Source: an uncultured Flavobacterium sp.
Lineage (GTDB): Bacteria > Bacteroidota > Bacteroidia > Flavobacteriales > Flavobacteriaceae
Reading direction: 5' to 3'
Assembly (NCBI RefSeq): GCF_937967675.1
Contig: NZ_CALBSN010000121.1
Location: 1-25,023, forward strand
Length of the DNA stretch: 25,023 bases
How positions within the stretch are numbered: position 1 is the first letter of the stretch; the number at the start of each line of letters is the position of its first letter. The notes under the pieces were generated by a model. The model ran no database searches and was not told the origin of the DNA. It saw only the letters and a program-made list of their open reading frames with translations. Of this stretch, positions 1 to 7,706 are shown in pieces. The position numbers and the translations under genes are program-made.

Positions 1-42
1 ACAATGTACTAATTTTTAGTGTTTTGAGCAACTTTTTTTATA

Positions 43-1758
43 ATGCACTACGGGTATAATAATAATTTTGGTTATTTAAACGGGCAATATATTTCTGAAA
101 GAACTAATTTTTATCACAAGCCTGTAGCTAACTTAAACTGGGATTTCAATATTAATGAAACAACACAGTTATCTACAGTTTTATATGCATCTTGGGGTAG
201 AGGTGGCGGAACCGGTAACTATGGTAGTGGTAAAAGAAGTATTTCTCAACTTAACCCTTACACAGGTCAAAATCAAAGTACTTACATTGATTATGATCAA
301 ATTTACGCAAACAACTCTGCAGACGCTGATGGTATAGGTTCATCTTCTAATTATGTAATTAGAGCTTCAATGAATAATCATGCTTGGTATGGTGTGGTTT
401 CTAATTTGAAAAAAGAGATTAACAAAAACTTAAGTGTTAATTTTGGTTTAGATTTAAGAACCTATAATGGAGACCATTACCGTCAGGTATCAAATTTCTT
501 AGGATTAAATGGATGGAACGAAAGTCGTTTTTTAAGAGATAATACTCATATTATTCCTAATCCTAACACTTTACCAAGCGCTTCAAATACTGTAACGCAA
601 TCGTACAATATTAATCCATGGTATGCGTTTTTTAATTCGGCTTCAGACAAACAAAAAATTGATTATGATTATAGCGAGACCATTACATATGGTGGTGTTT
701 TTGGTCAAGTAGAATATTCAAATGATAAATTCTCTACATTCTTCCAAGGAGCTGTTTCTAATCAGTCTCATCAAAGATTTGATTATTATGATTATCAAGA
801 TCAATACCAAGATTCTAAAAAAGTAAATAATGTAGGATTTAATGTTAAAGGGGGTGCTGCATATAACTTTAACGAGCAACATGTTGTATATGGTATTGCA
901 GGATACTATTCACGTCAGCCGTATCATGACAATATTTACTTAAATTTTACTAACCAAGTGAATCCATTAACTGAAAATGAAAAAGTTTTAGGGTTAGAAG
1001 CAGGGTACACATTTAAATCTAAAATATTCACGGCCAGTGTAAATGCTTACAGAACAACATGGGAAGATAGAGTTGTAACAACATCTACAGTTTTATCTTC
1101 AAATACTACAATTGGTACTACAAATTTAGTTGCTGGAGATGTAGTAATTTCTGCAAATCAAGGTGTTAAACAAGTACATTCAGGATTAGAATTAGATTTT
1201 GTATTAAAACCAATCCAAAAATTAGATGTGAAAGGATTTGCGTCTCTTGGAAATTGGGAGTATAGTGGAAGTGCTGTTAGAAGAAGATTTGATGAAAATT
1301 TAAATATCTTAGATGAAACACTAACAGATAATGACGGAGGTAAAGTAGGTGATGCTGCTCAAACAACCTGGGGATTAGGAGCTAAATATGAAATTTTTGA
1401 GCGCTTTACAATTGATGCTGATTGGAGAAATTACGATAAATTATATGCAAATGTAGTTGCTAAAAATAACTTACAATTACCATCATATGATTTAGTAGAT
1501 ATGGGAATTTCATATAAAATGTTAGTTGGAAAAGACAAACAAAACTCGGTTAATTTTAGATTCAATGTTAACAATTTATTCGATGAAGTTTACCTTTCTG
1601 AGTTAACTTCAAACATTAAAACAACAGCATTCATTAGTGGTACCTCTGGACCTACATATCAATCTGCTGGTAGAGTTTATAAAGGTGTGGCTGATGGTAA
1701 CCAAGGTTTCTTCGGTTTAGGTAGAACATGGAACTTTACATTACGTTATAACTTCTAA
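43..1758 (+). CDS. TonB-dependent outer-membrane receptor, 5'-truncated (C-terminal beta-barrel part)
   Basis: This is the barrel part of a TonB-dependent receptor, which imports large or scarce nutrients through the outer membrane. The 571 residues are rich in Asn, Tyr, Gly and alternating aromatics typical of outer-membrane strands. They contain the flavobacterial barrel segment ASWGRGGGTGNYGS (about residues 49-62), a NNLFDEVY segment near the end, and a C-terminal aromatic strand ending in Phe (WNFTLRYNF). The signal peptide, carboxypeptidase-like domain, TonB box and plug domain are all missing. The first ATG is at 43, but in-frame stops lie at 10-12 and 25-27, and no other upstream frame gives a convincing receptor sequence. 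The ATG is therefore probably an internal codon of a broken gene, or the window starts at a rearrangement or assembly edge. The receptor family is clear; the substrate cannot be inferred. Confidence 0.85.
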   Translation: MHYGYNNNFGYLNGQYISERTNFYHKPVANLNWDFNINETTQLSTVLYASWGRGGGTGNYGSGKRSISQLNPYTGQNQSTYIDYDQIYANNSADADGIGSSSNYVIRASMNNHAWYGVVSNLKKEINKNLSVNFGLDLRTYNGDHYRQVSNFLGLNGWNESRFLRDNTHIIPNPNTLPSASNTVTQSYNINPWYAFFNSASDKQKIDYDYSETITYGGVFGQVEYSNDKFSTFFQGAVSNQSHQRFDYYDYQDQYQDSKKVNNVGFNVKGGAAYNFNEQHVVYGIAGYYSRQPYHDNIYLNFTNQVNPLTENEKVLGLEAGYTFKSKIFTASVNAYRTTWEDRVVTTSTVLSSNTTIGTTNLVAGDVVISANQGVKQVHSGLELDFVLKPIQKLDVKGFASLGNWEYSGSAVRRRFDENLNILDETLTDNDGGKVGDAAQTTWGLGAKYEIFERFTIDADWRNYDKLYANVVAKNNLQLPSYDLVDMGISYKMLVGKDKQNSVNFRFNVNNLFDEVYLSELTSNIKTTAFISGTSGPTYQSAGRVYKGVADGNQGFFGLGRTWNFTLRYNF

Positions 1759-1780
1759 GATAAATTAAAGTTAATTACTG

Positions 1781-1818
1781 AAAACCTCTTATTCATTTTT
1801 TTGGGTAAGAGGTTTTTT
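1781..1818 (+). terminator. Rho-independent terminator after the TonB-dependent receptor
   Basis: The inverted repeat AACCTCTTA (1783-1791) and TAAGAGGTT (1806-1814) encloses a 14-nt loop and is followed by T residues. It lies 22 bases after the receptor stop codon and immediately before the promoter of the next gene. Confidence 0.8.
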
Positions 1819-1825
1819 AATTTCC

Positions 1826-1833
1826 TATATTTG
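1826..1833 (+). promoter_or_regulatory. Bacteroidota-type -7 promoter box TATATTTG
   Basis: A perfect match to the TAnnTTTG -7 element of Bacteroidota sigma-A promoters lies 24 bases before the ATG of the next gene. A TTG about 22 bases upstream, in the loop of the preceding terminator, could serve as the -33 element. Confidence 0.65.
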
Positions 1834-1857
1834 TAATTCACTTTAAAAAAATTAGGT

Positions 1858-2283
1858 ATGTACGAAACTATTCAATCCGTTCACTCTATCTTAGCTTATG
1901 CCGCTTTAGGGCTTTTAGTATTAGCTTCAATTAATGCCATTTTTGGATTAACTTCTAAAAAATTATTTACTGATAAAGACTTACGATTGTCTTTATTCAC
2001 CTTAATCATCTGCCACATTCAATTGTTAGTTGGTTTGATTTTGTATTTTGTTTCTCCGTTAGGATTAGAACAATTAGGTAACATGAGCGATAAGGCCATT
2101 CGTTTAACATCTTTAGAACATCCATTAATTAATATTATTGCTTTAGTATTAATCACAATTGGATGGTCAAAACACAAAAAGGAAGAAAGCAACAACGGAA
2201 AATTTAAAAAGATTGCCGTTTTCTATACATTAGGTTTAGTATTAATCTTATCGAGACTTCCTTGGGCTAATTGGTTCAATTAG
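1858..2283 (+). CDS. Small four-helix inner-membrane protein (cytochrome b-like, unknown function)
   Basis: The 141-residue protein has four hydrophobic segments at about residues 10-30, 44-66, 86-104 and 118-138. Histidines sit in or near the helices (His9, the CHIQ of helix 2, the EHPL before helix 3). Proteins of this layout in flavobacteria are often labelled cytochrome B, and the helix-borne histidines would allow heme ligation, but no diagnostic heme motif is visible. It starts at ATG 1858, 24 bases after a consensus -7 box, and appears to be transcribed alone. Real gene and integral membrane protein: confident. Heme binding: weak inference. Confidence 0.85.
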   Translation: MYETIQSVHSILAYAALGLLVLASINAIFGLTSKKLFTDKDLRLSLFTLIICHIQLLVGLILYFVSPLGLEQLGNMSDKAIRLTSLEHPLINIIALVLITIGWSKHKKEESNNGKFKKIAVFYTLGLVLILSRLPWANWFN

Positions 2284-2328
2284 TCTTTGGTACAATCTTT
2301 GGTAATAAGTAATCAAAATCAATAAATT

Positions 2329-2829
2329 ATGAAGAAAAATAGCTTAATAGTTGCATTTGTATTACTTATTGCTGCATTAGTGGGCTTTTCTAATAGAACT
2401 AAATCGGGTTTCGTTAGAAAAGCTTCTTTATATGATACCGTTAAGAAAAAAGATTCCATCAAACTTTTAGATTCGATAAAAAAATCAGACTCTATTCGAG
2501 TTGCCGATTCTTTAGCCAATCTAAAAACTAAATTATACAAGAAAAACGTAGAAGCTTCTCATTATTCCGACAAATTAAATGGAAGGAGAACCGCAAGTGG
2601 TCAAGTTTTTAGCAATAAAAAATACACAGCTGCACATAAAACCCTAAAATTTGGAACAAAGGTTAAAGTTACAAATTTAGCTAACAACAAAAGTGTCATC
2701 GTAACTATAAACGACAGAGGGCCACATACTAGAAAAAGAGAAATTGATATGGCAAAACGACCATTTTTAGATATTTCTCATAACAAAGGCCGATCACCTT
2801 TGCGAGTTAGTTTAGAAATTGTGGAATAA
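2329..2829 (+). CDS. RlpA-like double-psi beta-barrel protein (septal ring lytic transglycosylase family)
   Basis: The 166-residue protein has an N-terminal hydrophobic segment (about residues 7-21) without a lipobox cysteine, then a Lys/Asp/Ser-rich repetitive linker (DSIKLLDSIKKSDSIRVADS, about 42-61). The C-terminal RlpA double-psi barrel begins near residue 75: the segments NGRRTASGQVF, TAAHKTLKFGTKVKVTNL and VTINDRGPH are the family's hallmarks. RlpA proteins act in the periplasm on peptidoglycan, and some cleave glycan strands lacking stem peptides. There is no SPOR domain, so septal targeting by the usual route is not expected. Enzymatic activity is inferred from the family only. Confidence 0.88.
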   Translation: MKKNSLIVAFVLLIAALVGFSNRTKSGFVRKASLYDTVKKKDSIKLLDSIKKSDSIRVADSLANLKTKLYKKNVEASHYSDKLNGRRTASGQVFSNKKYTAAHKTLKFGTKVKVTNLANNKSVIVTINDRGPHTRKREIDMAKRPFLDISHNKGRSPLRVSLEIVE

Positions 2830-2831
2830 TT

Positions 2832-3263
2832 TTATTTCAGTTTACTTCCTTTAGAAGCCCACCAAGGCACCGTTTCTACAACTAATCTTCCTGCTTTTAC
2901 CGCTGGATCAAGATTAGCCAAACTATCCGCTTCTTTCAAAGTTTCAGTATTAAAAAGTAAAAATCCAGCAATGGTTTCATTTTTATCAGAAGGACCTGCG
3001 ATACTAATTTTATTCGTTTTCGCTAACCAATTGATATGTTCCATGTGTTTTTTTTGAATTTCAGCCGCTTCTTCTTTCGAGTGTTCGCGATTGGGTCCTT
3101 TTTTTAGCATCACTAAGAAATATTTCTGCATCACATAAGTAGTATCGCCTTCTTTGTAGCTAAAGGTTTCGTGATTGGTTTTCGGTTTGTCAGGATAAAT
3201 TACGGTGTTTGAACCGCAAGAAAACAATATAACTACTGTCAATATTCCAAAAAGTGTTTTCAT
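2832..3263 (-). CDS. YciI-like domain lipoprotein
   Basis: The 143-residue protein starts with a lipoprotein signal peptide (TVVILFSC, lipidated Cys16). The domain from about residue 44 (MQKYFLVMLKKGP) has the ferredoxin-like pattern of the YciI/YCII family: HMEHINWLAKTNKISIAGP, then a F-L-L-F strand, EADSLANLDPAVKAGRL and a final strand. Family members are small dimeric proteins of uncertain chemistry; the envelope-anchored form is common in Bacteroidota. The gene starts one base after the stop of the CYTH gene (TAA-A-ATG on the minus strand), so the two are very likely co-transcribed. It converges on the RlpA-like gene with only two bases between the stop codons. Confidence 0.85.
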   Translation of the reverse strand: MKTLFGILTVVILFSCGSNTVIYPDKPKTNHETFSYKEGDTTYVMQKYFLVMLKKGPNREHSKEEAAEIQKKHMEHINWLAKTNKISIAGPSDKNETIAGFLLFNTETLKEADSLANLDPAVKAGRLVVETVPWWASKGSKLK

Positions 3264-3264
3264 T

Positions 3265-3732
3265 TTACCAAGATTTAAAAGGATTATTACTCAAATAAGC
3301 ATTGTAATAACGTTCGTCAGAAGTGACTTCTTTCCCTAACCAATTCGGTTTTTCAAAAGATTCGTTTTCCGATTGTAGTTCTATTTCCGCTACGATTAAA
3401 CCTTCGTTTTCATCTGCAAAAACATCAACTTCATAGGTGTGATTTCCCACTGGAACTTCGTACCGAATTTTATCAATAGCGCCTTTTTCACAAAGAAGCA
3501 ACAAGGCTTCGGCTTCCGAAATATCGATTTCTTTTTCCCACTCAAAACGGCTCATGCCCGATTCGTTTCCTTTTCCTTTTATGGTTAAAAAACCTTTGTT
3601 TCCTTTAATTCTAACTCTAACAGTTCGTTCTGGATTTGAATTCAAATAGCCTTGTACAATTCTAAACTGAGTTGTGCTTTCCGAGATAAAATCGGTTCCT
3701 GTAACCAAAAATTTGCGCTCTATTTCTGTCAA
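3265..3732 (-). CDS. CYTH domain protein (triphosphate tunnel metalloenzyme family)
   Basis: The 155-residue protein carries the CYTH signature EIERKFLV at residues 3-10. It also has the alternating charged tunnel strands expected of the fold: RTVRVRIKGNKGFLTIKGKG, FEWEKEIDI, KIRYEVPV, YEVDVFADENEGLIVAEIEL. Members bind triphosphates plus divalent metal; bacterial single-domain versions include inorganic triphosphatases, the most likely activity here. The start is TTG at 3730-3732: no ATG lies nearby in frame, and the family begins two residues before EIERK, so a TTG start fits. It is the first gene of a two-gene minus-strand unit with the YciI lipoprotein. It is divergent from the 3799 gene. 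Confidence 0.9.
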   Translation of the reverse strand: MTEIERKFLVTGTDFISESTTQFRIVQGYLNSNPERTVRVRIKGNKGFLTIKGKGNESGMSRFEWEKEIDISEAEALLLLCEKGAIDKIRYEVPVGNHTYEVDVFADENEGLIVAEIELQSENESFEKPNWLGKEVTSDERYYNAYLSNNPFKSW

Positions 3733-3798
3733 AATTTAATATTTATTTAGGCTTCTAAATTACTAAAAAATACTTTCTCTTTGTATCTTTACGAATCT

Positions 3799-5838
3799 AT
3801 GACCAAAATTATGAATTTATTTACAAGTAAAAATCATCTTTCTCCCGATGTAATTCTTAAGAAATACTTTAACGAATTGCAGTTGTGGCGCAACGAAGAA
3901 AACGAAATTGATATTTTAGTTCAATTGGTTAACGCTATTCGTCCTAGAAACCCTAAGAAGGTAGAACAAATCAGCCTTTTTCCTATTATCGAATTTTTTA
4001 CAAATAACGATAAGGAACGAATCAACTTTGTAGCGTATTTGCAAACGGTTTTACAAAGCAAAAATTTCGACACCATTTTAACCGATGCCGGAATTCTTCA
4101 AGATACCGATTTCTTTTACGAAGTAAAAAAGCGTGTTTTTGCTAAAATTCTACCCTATCAAGCACCAAAAGATACCTTACAATATGTTTTAAATCAGGTT
4201 TTTTATGTGGATTCTGATCCCGTTTGGATAAATAAAATTCCAAAATCTGAATTGGAAATTCTTTTTGAATTGTTTCAATTTGAGACGATTTATGAAAACG
4301 TTGCGGTCAATTCGCCTTTGTATGAAGTGATGCAAGCTATCAATCTGCTTTCGCAAAGAACAAGCGGAAAAGCCTTGGAATCTGACGTAATGAAAATGGT
4401 GCCTGAATATGCCGGTTTGGAAAGTCCGTTTGCTGCTTTTGAGAAAGAATTGTATGCTATTGAAAATACGATTCGCAATAAAGAATCAGAATTTTATACG
4501 AATTCTTCTGATATCAATTACAAGCAGTTATTGGTGTTGTATAAACAATGTAACGAATTTGTCGAGAAAGCCTTTCAAAACTCTTCTAAATATGGAATTT
4601 CACTACGTGTGAACCAAAACTTATTGCGTATCAAACAACAATTGTATCGTGTTGGCGTTTTGATGCCACTTTTGGTAGTCGATAAACCCGAAGATAAAAA
4701 AGCAAAATCAATTGAATTAGCGATAAAACTCATCAAATACAATTGCTTAAAAACTAACGTTAGAAAATTATTCAACGAAAGTACGCAATTGTTGTCTTAC
4801 GAAATCACACAACATACTGCAAAAACAGGCGAACATTATATTACCGAATCCAAAACGGAGTATTTCAAAATGTTATATGCAGCCCTTGGTGGAGGATTGA
4901 TTGTGGGATTTTTGTGTATTTTTAAATTGATGCTTTCTAAAATTGAAACTTCCGATTTTGGTCATGCTTTTTATTATAGTATGAATTATTCTTTTGGATT
5001 TATTACAATTTATATTTTAGGGTTTACATTAGCAACAAAACAGCCCGCTATGACAGCCGCTGCGCTTATTAGTGCTTTGGAAGACGGATTAAAAAAGCAA
5101 GGAAACGATTCTGAAAAACACAAAAGTTTCGCTATTTTATTTGCTCGATTGTTTCGTTCCCAATTTATTGCTTTTGTTGGAAATGTCGTGATGGCTTTTC
5201 CTGTGGCGCTTTTAGGAATTTGGCTAATTGATTTAGCATTCAATTACAATATTGCAGAGACTAAATGGGAAAAATTAATCACCGATTTAAGTCCTGTGCA
5301 TTCCATGGCGATTTTTCATGCCGCTATTGCTGGATTTTTCTTGTTTTTGTCCGGAATTATCTCCGGAAGTATTGCGAATCGAGACAAGCATTTTGATGTC
5401 TATTACCGAATCAAAGAACATCCGTTGCTAAAATTAAATTTTGGAAAAGCGAAAGCCGAAAAAATCTCGAAATGGTTCGAACGCTATTGGGCAGGAATTA
5501 TTTCCAATTTTTGGTTCGGAGTTTTCTTAGGAAGTACGGCTTCGGTTGGATTATTTTTAGGACTGAATTTAGACATCCGACACATTACGTTTGCCAGCGG
5601 AAACTTAGCTTTAGCCATTTACGGTGCCGATTACATGGTGAACAATGTGATGTTATTTTGGGGTATTTTAGGTATCGGAATTATTGGTTTTGTGAACTTT
5701 TTAGTAAGTTTTGGTTTGTCGCTTGGATTGGCGTTTCGTTCGCGTAATATTCCGTTGGCAGAGTTACGCCCGATTATCACTTCGATAAAACAACATTTCT
5801 TTAGAAAACCGATGAGTTTCTTTTTTCCTACCGAATAA
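3799..5838 (+). CDS. Polytopic membrane protein of the 'SpecificRecomb' (COG4389/Gcr-like) family
   Basis: This is a protein of about 679 residues. The N-terminal half is soluble, helical and charged. The second half holds about six hydrophobic segments (for example ALGGGLIVGFLCIFKLML, IYILGFTLATKQPAMTAAAL, FHAAIAGFFLFLSGIISGSI, ILGIGIIGFVNFLVSFGLSL) and the segment LNLDIRHITFASGNLALAIY. It resembles the family named site-specific recombinase after gonococcal Gcr (recognised from memory). I see no serine or tyrosine recombinase motif, and a multi-pass membrane topology does not suit a DNA recombinase, so the name should not be read as a function. I chose ATG 3799; ATG 3811 is also possible. 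A TTG at 3781 is less likely because it abuts a promoter-like box (TATCTTTA, 3784-3791). The dinB gene follows after three bases. Confidence 0.75.
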   Translation: MTKIMNLFTSKNHLSPDVILKKYFNELQLWRNEENEIDILVQLVNAIRPRNPKKVEQISLFPIIEFFTNNDKERINFVAYLQTVLQSKNFDTILTDAGILQDTDFFYEVKKRVFAKILPYQAPKDTLQYVLNQVFYVDSDPVWINKIPKSELEILFELFQFETIYENVAVNSPLYEVMQAINLLSQRTSGKALESDVMKMVPEYAGLESPFAAFEKELYAIENTIRNKESEFYTNSSDINYKQLLVLYKQCNEFVEKAFQNSSKYGISLRVNQNLLRIKQQLYRVGVLMPLLVVDKPEDKKAKSIELAIKLIKYNCLKTNVRKLFNESTQLLSYEITQHTAKTGEHYITESKTEYFKMLYAALGGGLIVGFLCIFKLMLSKIETSDFGHAFYYSMNYSFGFITIYILGFTLATKQPAMTAAALISALEDGLKKQGNDSEKHKSFAILFARLFRSQFIAFVGNVVMAFPVALLGIWLIDLAFNYNIAETKWEKLITDLSPVHSMAIFHAAIAGFFLFLSGIISGSIANRDKHFDVYYRIKEHPLLKLNFGKAKAEKISKWFERYWAGIISNFWFGVFLGSTASVGLFLGLNLDIRHITFASGNLALAIYGADYMVNNVMLFWGILGIGIIGFVNFLVSFGLSLGLAFRSRNIPLAELRPIITSIKQHFFRKPMSFFFPTE

Positions 5839-5841
5839 GTT

Positions 5842-6939
5842 ATGAGCGAACACTACCGAAAAATAATTCACGTGGACATGGATGCGTTTTATGCATCGGT
5901 AGAGCAAATGGATAATCCTGAGCTGAAAGGGAAACCTTTGGCAGTTGGCGGAAGCGAAGTTCGCGGTGTAGTTTCAGCGGCAAGTTACGAAGCTAGAAAA
6001 TTTGGAGTTCGAAGTGCGATTAGTGGCATTCAAGCGAAGAAATTGTGTCCCGATTTAATTTTTGTGCGACCAAGATTTGACCGTTACAAAGAGATTTCCA
6101 AAAAAATCAGAAAGATATTCCACGATTACACGGATTTAGTCGAACCGTTATCGCTCGATGAAGCCTATTTAGATGTTACCGAAAATAAAAAAGGTAATCC
6201 CAGCGCGACATTAATTGCTCAAGAAATCAGAAAGCGCATTTTTGAAGAAGTTGGACTTACGGCTTCGGCAGGAATTTCAGTAAATAAATTCGTAGCCAAA
6301 ATCGCTTCCGATTATAACAAACCTAACGGACAAAAAACGGTAAATCCAGATGAGGTAGAAGCGTTTTTAGAAAAATTAGATATCAAAAAGTTTTACGGCG
6401 TAGGAAAAGTAACGGCTGAAAAAATGTACCAATTGGGAATTTTTACGGGTTATGATTTAAAACAAAAAACTTTAGAGTATTTAGAGAAACACTTTGGAAA
6501 CAGTGGTTTTCATTATTACCAAATTTGTCGTGGCATTCACAACAGCGCGGTTAAACCAAATCGTAAGATAAAATCCGTTGGTGCGGAACGTACTTTTGGA
6601 GAGAATTTATCTTCCGAAATTTTCATGGAAGAACGTTTGCAAAGCATAGCCAAAGAATTAGAAAAACGCCTTCAAAAAAGCAAAATCTCAGGAAAAACCA
6701 TCACCCTAAAAATAAAATACTCCGATTTCTCCTTACAAACCAGAAGCAAAACGTTGCCGTATTTCGTAAGTGATAAAAACATCATTCTAGATGTTGCCAA
6801 AGATTTACTTTACCAAGAACGCCTAAGAAACTCCGTAAGATTACTAGGAATTTCCATCCACAACCTAAACAACGAAGAAAAAACCAAAACTGAGTTGCCT
6901 CAAAAAAGTGTTTCGGTGCAATTGAAGTTTGAGTTTTAG
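5842..6939 (+). CDS. dinB: DNA polymerase IV (Y-family translesion polymerase)
   Basis: The 365-residue protein is a complete Y-family polymerase. The first catalytic carboxylate motif HVDMDAFYASVE (Asp12) and the second, LSLDEAYLD (Asp106, Glu107), are intact, as are the palm segment TASAGISVNKFVAKIASDYNKPNGQ and the thumb hairpin KFYGVGKVTAEKM. The protein ends in QLKFEF, which resembles the beta-clamp-binding peptide expected at the Pol IV C-terminus. It copies damaged DNA with low fidelity. The start is three bases after the upstream stop codon, so it is almost certainly in an operon with the membrane-protein gene. No LexA-like operator could be identified. Confidence 0.95.
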   Translation: MSEHYRKIIHVDMDAFYASVEQMDNPELKGKPLAVGGSEVRGVVSAASYEARKFGVRSAISGIQAKKLCPDLIFVRPRFDRYKEISKKIRKIFHDYTDLVEPLSLDEAYLDVTENKKGNPSATLIAQEIRKRIFEEVGLTASAGISVNKFVAKIASDYNKPNGQKTVNPDEVEAFLEKLDIKKFYGVGKVTAEKMYQLGIFTGYDLKQKTLEYLEKHFGNSGFHYYQICRGIHNSAVKPNRKIKSVGAERTFGENLSSEIFMEERLQSIAKELEKRLQKSKISGKTITLKIKYSDFSLQTRSKTLPYFVSDKNIILDVAKDLLYQERLRNSVRLLGISIHNLNNEEKTKTELPQKSVSVQLKFEF

Positions 6940-7020
6940 TTACTTAAACAAGCGTTAAAGTTGTCTTTTCTAACATGTTGCTTCATTTTTCTTTTTAGTT
7001 TTAACCCAAATTACAAAGGT

Positions 7021-7536
7021 ATGGAGTTTAAAGTTTACGATGCTGCGTTTGCAAAACAGTATGAAAATGGCGCTATAAAAGCAATGCCGTTAGTGTCTTG
7101 GGATATTTATTCTCAGTTTTTATTGCAAACTAATGTGTTGCTTCATGATGTGAATTCATTACATCAAATTGCTAACAAAAATCAATGGAAATCGGTTTGG
7201 GATTACAAAGAAAGTTTACAAGATGAAACCGTTATTGTGGTAACGGATGCGCAATTAAAAATTGTTTTCGCTAGCAAAAATATCAAAAAAATGAACGGTT
7301 ACGAAGCACAAGAAGTTATTGGAAACTCACCAAAAATGTTTCAAGGTCCAGAAACAGATTCTAATATAAGTTTCGAAATCAGACAAGCCATTTTAAATAA
7401 AGTTCCATTTGAGAAAAACGTAATCAACTATTGCAAAGATGGTTCTTTATACAAATGTCACATCAAAGGGTTTCCTGTTTTTAACGATAAAGGAGAAGTG
7501 ACTAATTTTATTGCATTTGAGAAAATAGCGGCTTAA
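7021..7536 (+). CDS. Single PAS-domain protein
   Basis: Taking ATG 7021 as start gives 171 residues. An N-terminal helical part of about 60 residues precedes one PAS domain (about 68-168): VIVVTDAQLKIVFASKNIKKMNGYEAQEVIGNSPKMFQGPETD, then a helix and KDGSLYKCHIKGFPVFNDKGEVTNFIAFE. No kinase, cyclase or DNA-binding output is present, so it may be a stand-alone sensor that works through a partner. In the motif GNSPKMFQGPETD, Pro stands where photoactive LOV domains have the flavin-binding Cys (GRNCRFLQ), so LOV photochemistry is not expected. An extended reading from TTG 6961 would add a hydrophobic 20-residue N-terminus; the ATG is preferred. Confidence 0.85.
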   Translation: MEFKVYDAAFAKQYENGAIKAMPLVSWDIYSQFLLQTNVLLHDVNSLHQIANKNQWKSVWDYKESLQDETVIVVTDAQLKIVFASKNIKKMNGYEAQEVIGNSPKMFQGPETDSNISFEIRQAILNKVPFEKNVINYCKDGSLYKCHIKGFPVFNDKGEVTNFIAFEKIAA

Positions 7537-7565
7537 AGTTATCCAAATAGTAAAACTACTACTTC

Positions 7566-7639
7566 TGTCAAGCTGAACTCGTTTCAGCTTCTAATTTATT
7601 AATTTTATTGTGAGATTCTGAGACGAGCTCAGAATGACA
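7566..7639. repeat. REP-like imperfect intergenic palindrome
   Basis: The left arm starts TGTCAAGCTGAACTCGTTTC and the reverse complement of the right arm starts TGTCATTCTGAGCTCGTCTC. They share TGTCA, CTGA, CTCGT and TCAG in the same order, so the RNA could fold into one long imperfect hairpin. The type (TGTCA...TGACA ends) is familiar from intergenic regions of many Bacteroidota genomes. It sits between the PAS gene and the shared terminator. No transposase is nearby. Confidence 0.6.
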
Positions 7640-7653
7640 AAGGAAATAAAAAT

Positions 7654-7688
7654 AAAAACGAGTGCTACATTACTAGCACTCGTTTTTT
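7654..7688. terminator. Bidirectional Rho-independent terminator between the PAS gene and pyk
   Basis: The perfect 10-bp stem ACGAGTGCTA (7658-7667) / TAGCACTCGT (7674-7683) has a 6-nt loop. It is flanked by A5 on the left and T6 on the right, so it can terminate the convergent PAS gene (plus) and pyk operon (minus). Confidence 0.9.
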
Positions 7689-7706
7689 ATAACTATAAAG
7701 CAAAGC

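Noticed and set aside
3781..3798. TTG 3781 as start of the large membrane-protein gene
   Set aside because: It directly abuts a promoter-like TATCTTTA box (3784-3791), and two ATG codons follow shortly at 3799 and 3811.
3799..5838. A true DNA recombinase in a mobile element
   Set aside because: There are multiple membrane helices, no recombinase catalytic motif, and no flanking repeats or attachment sites; the family name appears misleading.
7261..7400. LOV blue-light photoreceptor
   Set aside because: The flavin-reactive cysteine position is Pro, and the rest of the motif is that of ordinary PAS domains.
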